The notes below the pieces were generated by a model. The model was not told the DNA's origin. It worked only from the letters and a program-made list of their open reading frames with translations, and did not search any database. From Candidatus Aminicenantota bacterium (GTDB lineage: Bacteria; Acidobacteriota; Aminicenantia; Aminicenantales; Aminicenantaceae), in the NCBI GenBank assembly GCA_016926925.1, contig JAFGNQ010000152.1, positions 1-17,732 of the forward strand: 17,732 nucleotides of DNA. Direction: 5' to 3'. This document shows, in pieces, positions 16,154-17,732 of this stretch. The position numbers were made by a program, and so were the translations under genes. Positions within the stretch are counted from its first letter, which is position 1. Each line of letters starts with the position of its first letter.

Positions 16154-16183
16154 AGCATATACCAGTGAAAAAAAACATGTCAA
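16154..16183 (-). promoter_or_regulatory. Candidate sigma70 promoter of the serine-hydrolase operon
   Basis: On the minus strand a perfect TTGACA (16178-16183) precedes TATATG (16156-16161) at 16 bases or TATGCT (16154-16159) at 18 bases; each -10 matches 4/6. The start of transcription would fall about 40-45 bases before the serine-hydrolase ATG. This implies that this gene, the amidohydrolase, the carbonic-anhydrase-like gene and the sirtuin can form one operon. Confidence 0.5.
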
Positions 16184-16211
16184 TCGATCTTGATGTTTTT
16201 TAGGAATTCAA

Positions 16212-16295
16212 GGGACATCATACTTAATTAACTCTATTTTATAACTGCTTGAATGGCAAAATCGCAGAAAGGATGAGAATTAAGTATGATGTCCC
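16212..16295. repeat. 84-bp MITE/REP-like element with perfect 18-bp terminal inverted repeats
   Basis: GGGACATCATACTTAATT (16212-16229) is repeated exactly in inverse as AATTAAGTATGATGTCCC (16278-16295), with 48 AT-rich bases between. Perfect arms of this length imply recent insertion or a maintained hairpin. There is no ORF inside and no obvious target-site duplication. GGGGACAT-type ends fit repeats moved by REP-associated Y1 transposases (inference). It sits 15 bases after the thioesterase stop and could also terminate that transcript. Confidence 0.75.
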
Positions 16296-16310
16296 CCGAT
16301 TAGATTGCGA

Positions 16311-16754
16311 TTAGGGATCGGTCAATCCGAGGTTTTGTTCGAGCTGTTTTTTGAATGTGCCTTCGGCTTTGTAATATTTTCCGGTTGCCGTGGCAACGAT
16401 GCCGCCGTCCTGGTTCAGGATCTTGCCCTCTGTGAAAATCAGTCGGCCTCGGTCATCCTTTATGCGTCCTTCAAGACGGAGCCTTTGTCCGATTTTGGCC
16501 GGCATTTTGAACTTTACCTCCATCTGTGAAGTGACGGCGAGATGCCCGTTTGAAAAGACGGCGTAAATCATCACCTCGTCCAGAAGTGTGGAAATGATCC
16601 CGCCGTGGAGGACATCTTTGTAGCCCTCGAATGCACGTGCCGGAGTGTATTCGGCCTTAGCCGCACCGCCGGACATGGTGAATTTTATTTTCAACCCAAT
16701 CTCGTTTTTCTCCCCGCAGACAAAGCAGTTGGGATAGTCTCTGATTTCACTCAT
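16311..16754 (-). CDS. PaaI-type hotdog-fold acyl-CoA thioesterase
   Basis: 147 residues with the single hotdog domain typical of PaaI/YdiI/THEM4-like thioesterases, which hydrolyse acyl- or aryl-CoA. The N-terminal NCFVCGEKNEIGLKIKF block is the hallmark of the CxVCG subgroup. HGGIISTLLDEVM contains the active-site HGG (50-52) and the acidic catalytic residue (Asp59 or Glu60). Start ATG 16754; the upstream Shine-Dalgarno is poor. It begins 41 bases after the stop of the ketopantoate-reductase-like gene and probably shares its transcript. The role may be to release CoA from dead-end thioesters in the same catabolism as the thiolase at the other end of the window, but no direct link is visible. 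Confidence 0.9.
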   Translation of the reverse strand: MSEIRDYPNCFVCGEKNEIGLKIKFTMSGGAAKAEYTPARAFEGYKDVLHGGIISTLLDEVMIYAVFSNGHLAVTSQMEVKFKMPAKIGQRLRLEGRIKDDRGRLIFTEGKILNQDGGIVATATGKYYKAEGTFKKQLEQNLGLTDP

Positions 16755-16795
16755 TTAACGATCACTGCCTTTTTGATAATAAATATAGACATTTT

Positions 16796-17732
16796 TTATG
16801 AATGATCCAGGTCCTGAAGTTTGATTTCTCGTTTCTTATGCTCGAGCGACCGCATAACTTTGGTCAGTGATTCGAGATAGGGAGTGGGGATGCGCTTCCT
16901 CTTTCCATAGTCGATGATGGGTTGAAAGATGTATTCAATGGGATTTCCAGCTTCCATGTCCAGGGATGTGGAGGGTTTGTGGTGGCCCGCTTTGGCAAGG
17001 TAGGAAAGCGCGGTTTCGAAAAAATTCTCGCCGTAGTCGAAGCCCACCTCTTTGGCGACACGAATGCTCTCCGCCAGGATTTGCTCGCAGAGAAAACGCG
17101 TTTCCTCGAGTCCCATGGCCTCCTTCATCGTCAACCCGGTTGCGGCGCAAACCGGCATGAGGGCGGCGTTGAGAATGGTTTTTTTCCACTCATATTTTTT
17201 GATTTCGGGGACATATTCGGTTTGCAGTCCGGCGCTGCTGAGAGCTTCGGCCAACTCTTTCGCAATCGTCTCGTTCTTGGGTGTGAGGACCCCGATGTAG
17301 TTCGGCGGATTGAAAAAGGATACCTTGACGATTCCGGGCTCGGCAATCATTCCGGCGTAGTTGATGACGAACCGCATCACGTTTTCCACACCGAATTTAT
17401 TGGCAGCCTGGTCCTCGTTGTCGATTCCGTTTTGAATGATCAGAAATTTTTGTCCGATTCTGTAGAACAGTTTGATCTCTTCGAGCAGCGCTTCCATGTA
17501 GTTGGATTTAACGGCGATAAAAATAAGGTCGACGTGGAAGCGGTCGAGGCTGGCGGCAAATAGTCCCGTTCCCTTGACCCGGGCGGAAAAATTTTTGCCC
17601 GCTCCTGTCAAGGTGATGCCTTTTTTTTCGACGGCCGTGATCAGGTCCTCCCTGATATCGATGAGATAAACCTCTTCACCGTTGCGGGCGAGACAGGCGG
17701 CCATGATGCTTCCTACCGGACCTGCGCCGATA
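16796..17732 (-). CDS. Ketopantoate reductase (ApbA/PanE) family protein, 5' end outside window
   Basis: At least 311 residues. The frame continues past the ATG at 17704 to the window edge and there encodes IGAGPVGSI, the GxGxxG dinucleotide loop, so the true start lies beyond 17732. Other landmarks are the NADP-domain stretch IFIAVKSNYM, QNGIDNE, the catalytic-Lys region YEWKKTILNAALMPVCAATG, and HKPSTSLDMEAGNPIEYIF in the helical substrate domain. PanE reduces 2-ketopantoate for CoA synthesis, but this family has many paralogues acting on other 2-keto acids. With no pan genes nearby, the specific name is withheld. It is the first visible gene of the leftward block with the thioesterase. Confidence 0.88.
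   Translation of the reverse strand, partial: IGAGPVGSIMAACLARNGEEVYLIDIREDLITAVEKKGITLTGAGKNFSARVKGTGLFAASLDRFHVDLIFIAVKSNYMEALLEEIKLFYRIGQKFLIIQNGIDNEDQAANKFGVENVMRFVINYAGMIAEPGIVKVSFFNPPNYIGVLTPKNETIAKELAEALSSAGLQTEYVPEIKKYEWKKTILNAALMPVCAATGLTMKEAMGLEETRFLCEQILAESIRVAKEVGFDYGENFFETALSYLAKAGHHKPSTSLDMEAGNPIEYIFQPIIDYGKRKRIPTPYLESLTKVMRSLEHKKREIKLQDLDHS

Noticed and set aside
17205..17222. GGGGACATATTCGG stretch resembling the REP-like ends
   Set aside because: It lies in frame within the ketopantoate-reductase-family gene and encodes a normal segment of it, so the match is probably chance.

Overview
This 17.7 kb window is bacterial chromosome of moderate GC, densely coded on both strands. 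It suggests an anaerobic, diderm heterotroph. A protein with signal peptide and C-terminal Phe looks like an outer-membrane beta-barrel. SCP2-type thiolase/DUF35 pairs, a molybdenum hydroxylase, a sirtuin and acyl-CoA-type genes are common in Desulfobacterota and in Aminicenantota/Acidobacteriota-like lineages. Neither group can be fixed from the sequence alone. No rRNA, tRNA, CRISPR array, intact transposase or phage gene is visible.

Region 1 (1-5525, + strand) is a catabolic block. It holds an SCP2-type thiolase and its usual zinc-ribbon/OB-fold DUF35 partner, then a short spacer with REP-like debris and a candidate promoter. After that come an FAD subunit and a fused [2Fe-2S]/molybdopterin subunit of a xanthine-dehydrogenase-family enzyme, most like 4-hydroxybenzoyl-CoA-reductase-type hydroxylases. 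Region 2 (5537-10258, - strand) is a tight set read leftward: a predicted outer-membrane beta-barrel with an N-terminal Ig-like domain, an exported protein with five PKD repeats plus a C-terminal Ig/CARDB-like domain, and a SAM methyltransferase. The barrel-PKD pair is the best candidate for an undescribed surface system. Region 3 is a 400-bp divergent spacer and an APC-family amino-acid transporter (+, 10660-12048).

Region 4 (12069-17732, - strand) holds, in transcription order, a ketopantoate-reductase-family enzyme cut by the window edge, a hotdog thioesterase, an 84-bp perfect inverted-repeat element, a secreted beta-lactamase-fold serine hydrolase, a TIM-barrel amidohydrolase, a gamma-class carbonic-anhydrase-like protein, the severed 3' end of an acyl-CoA synthetase gene, and a Sir2 deacetylase. 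The synthetase remnant carries the conserved lysine that CobB-type sirtuins regulate in acetyl-CoA synthetase. Its stop codon overlaps the sirtuin ribosome-binding site, so the sirtuin was once translationally coupled to a synthetase that is now deleted.

The thiolase/DUF35, molybdenum hydroxylase, thioesterase and synthetase remnant all fit CoA-ester metabolism of aromatic or fatty acids, but the substrate cannot be read from the sequence.
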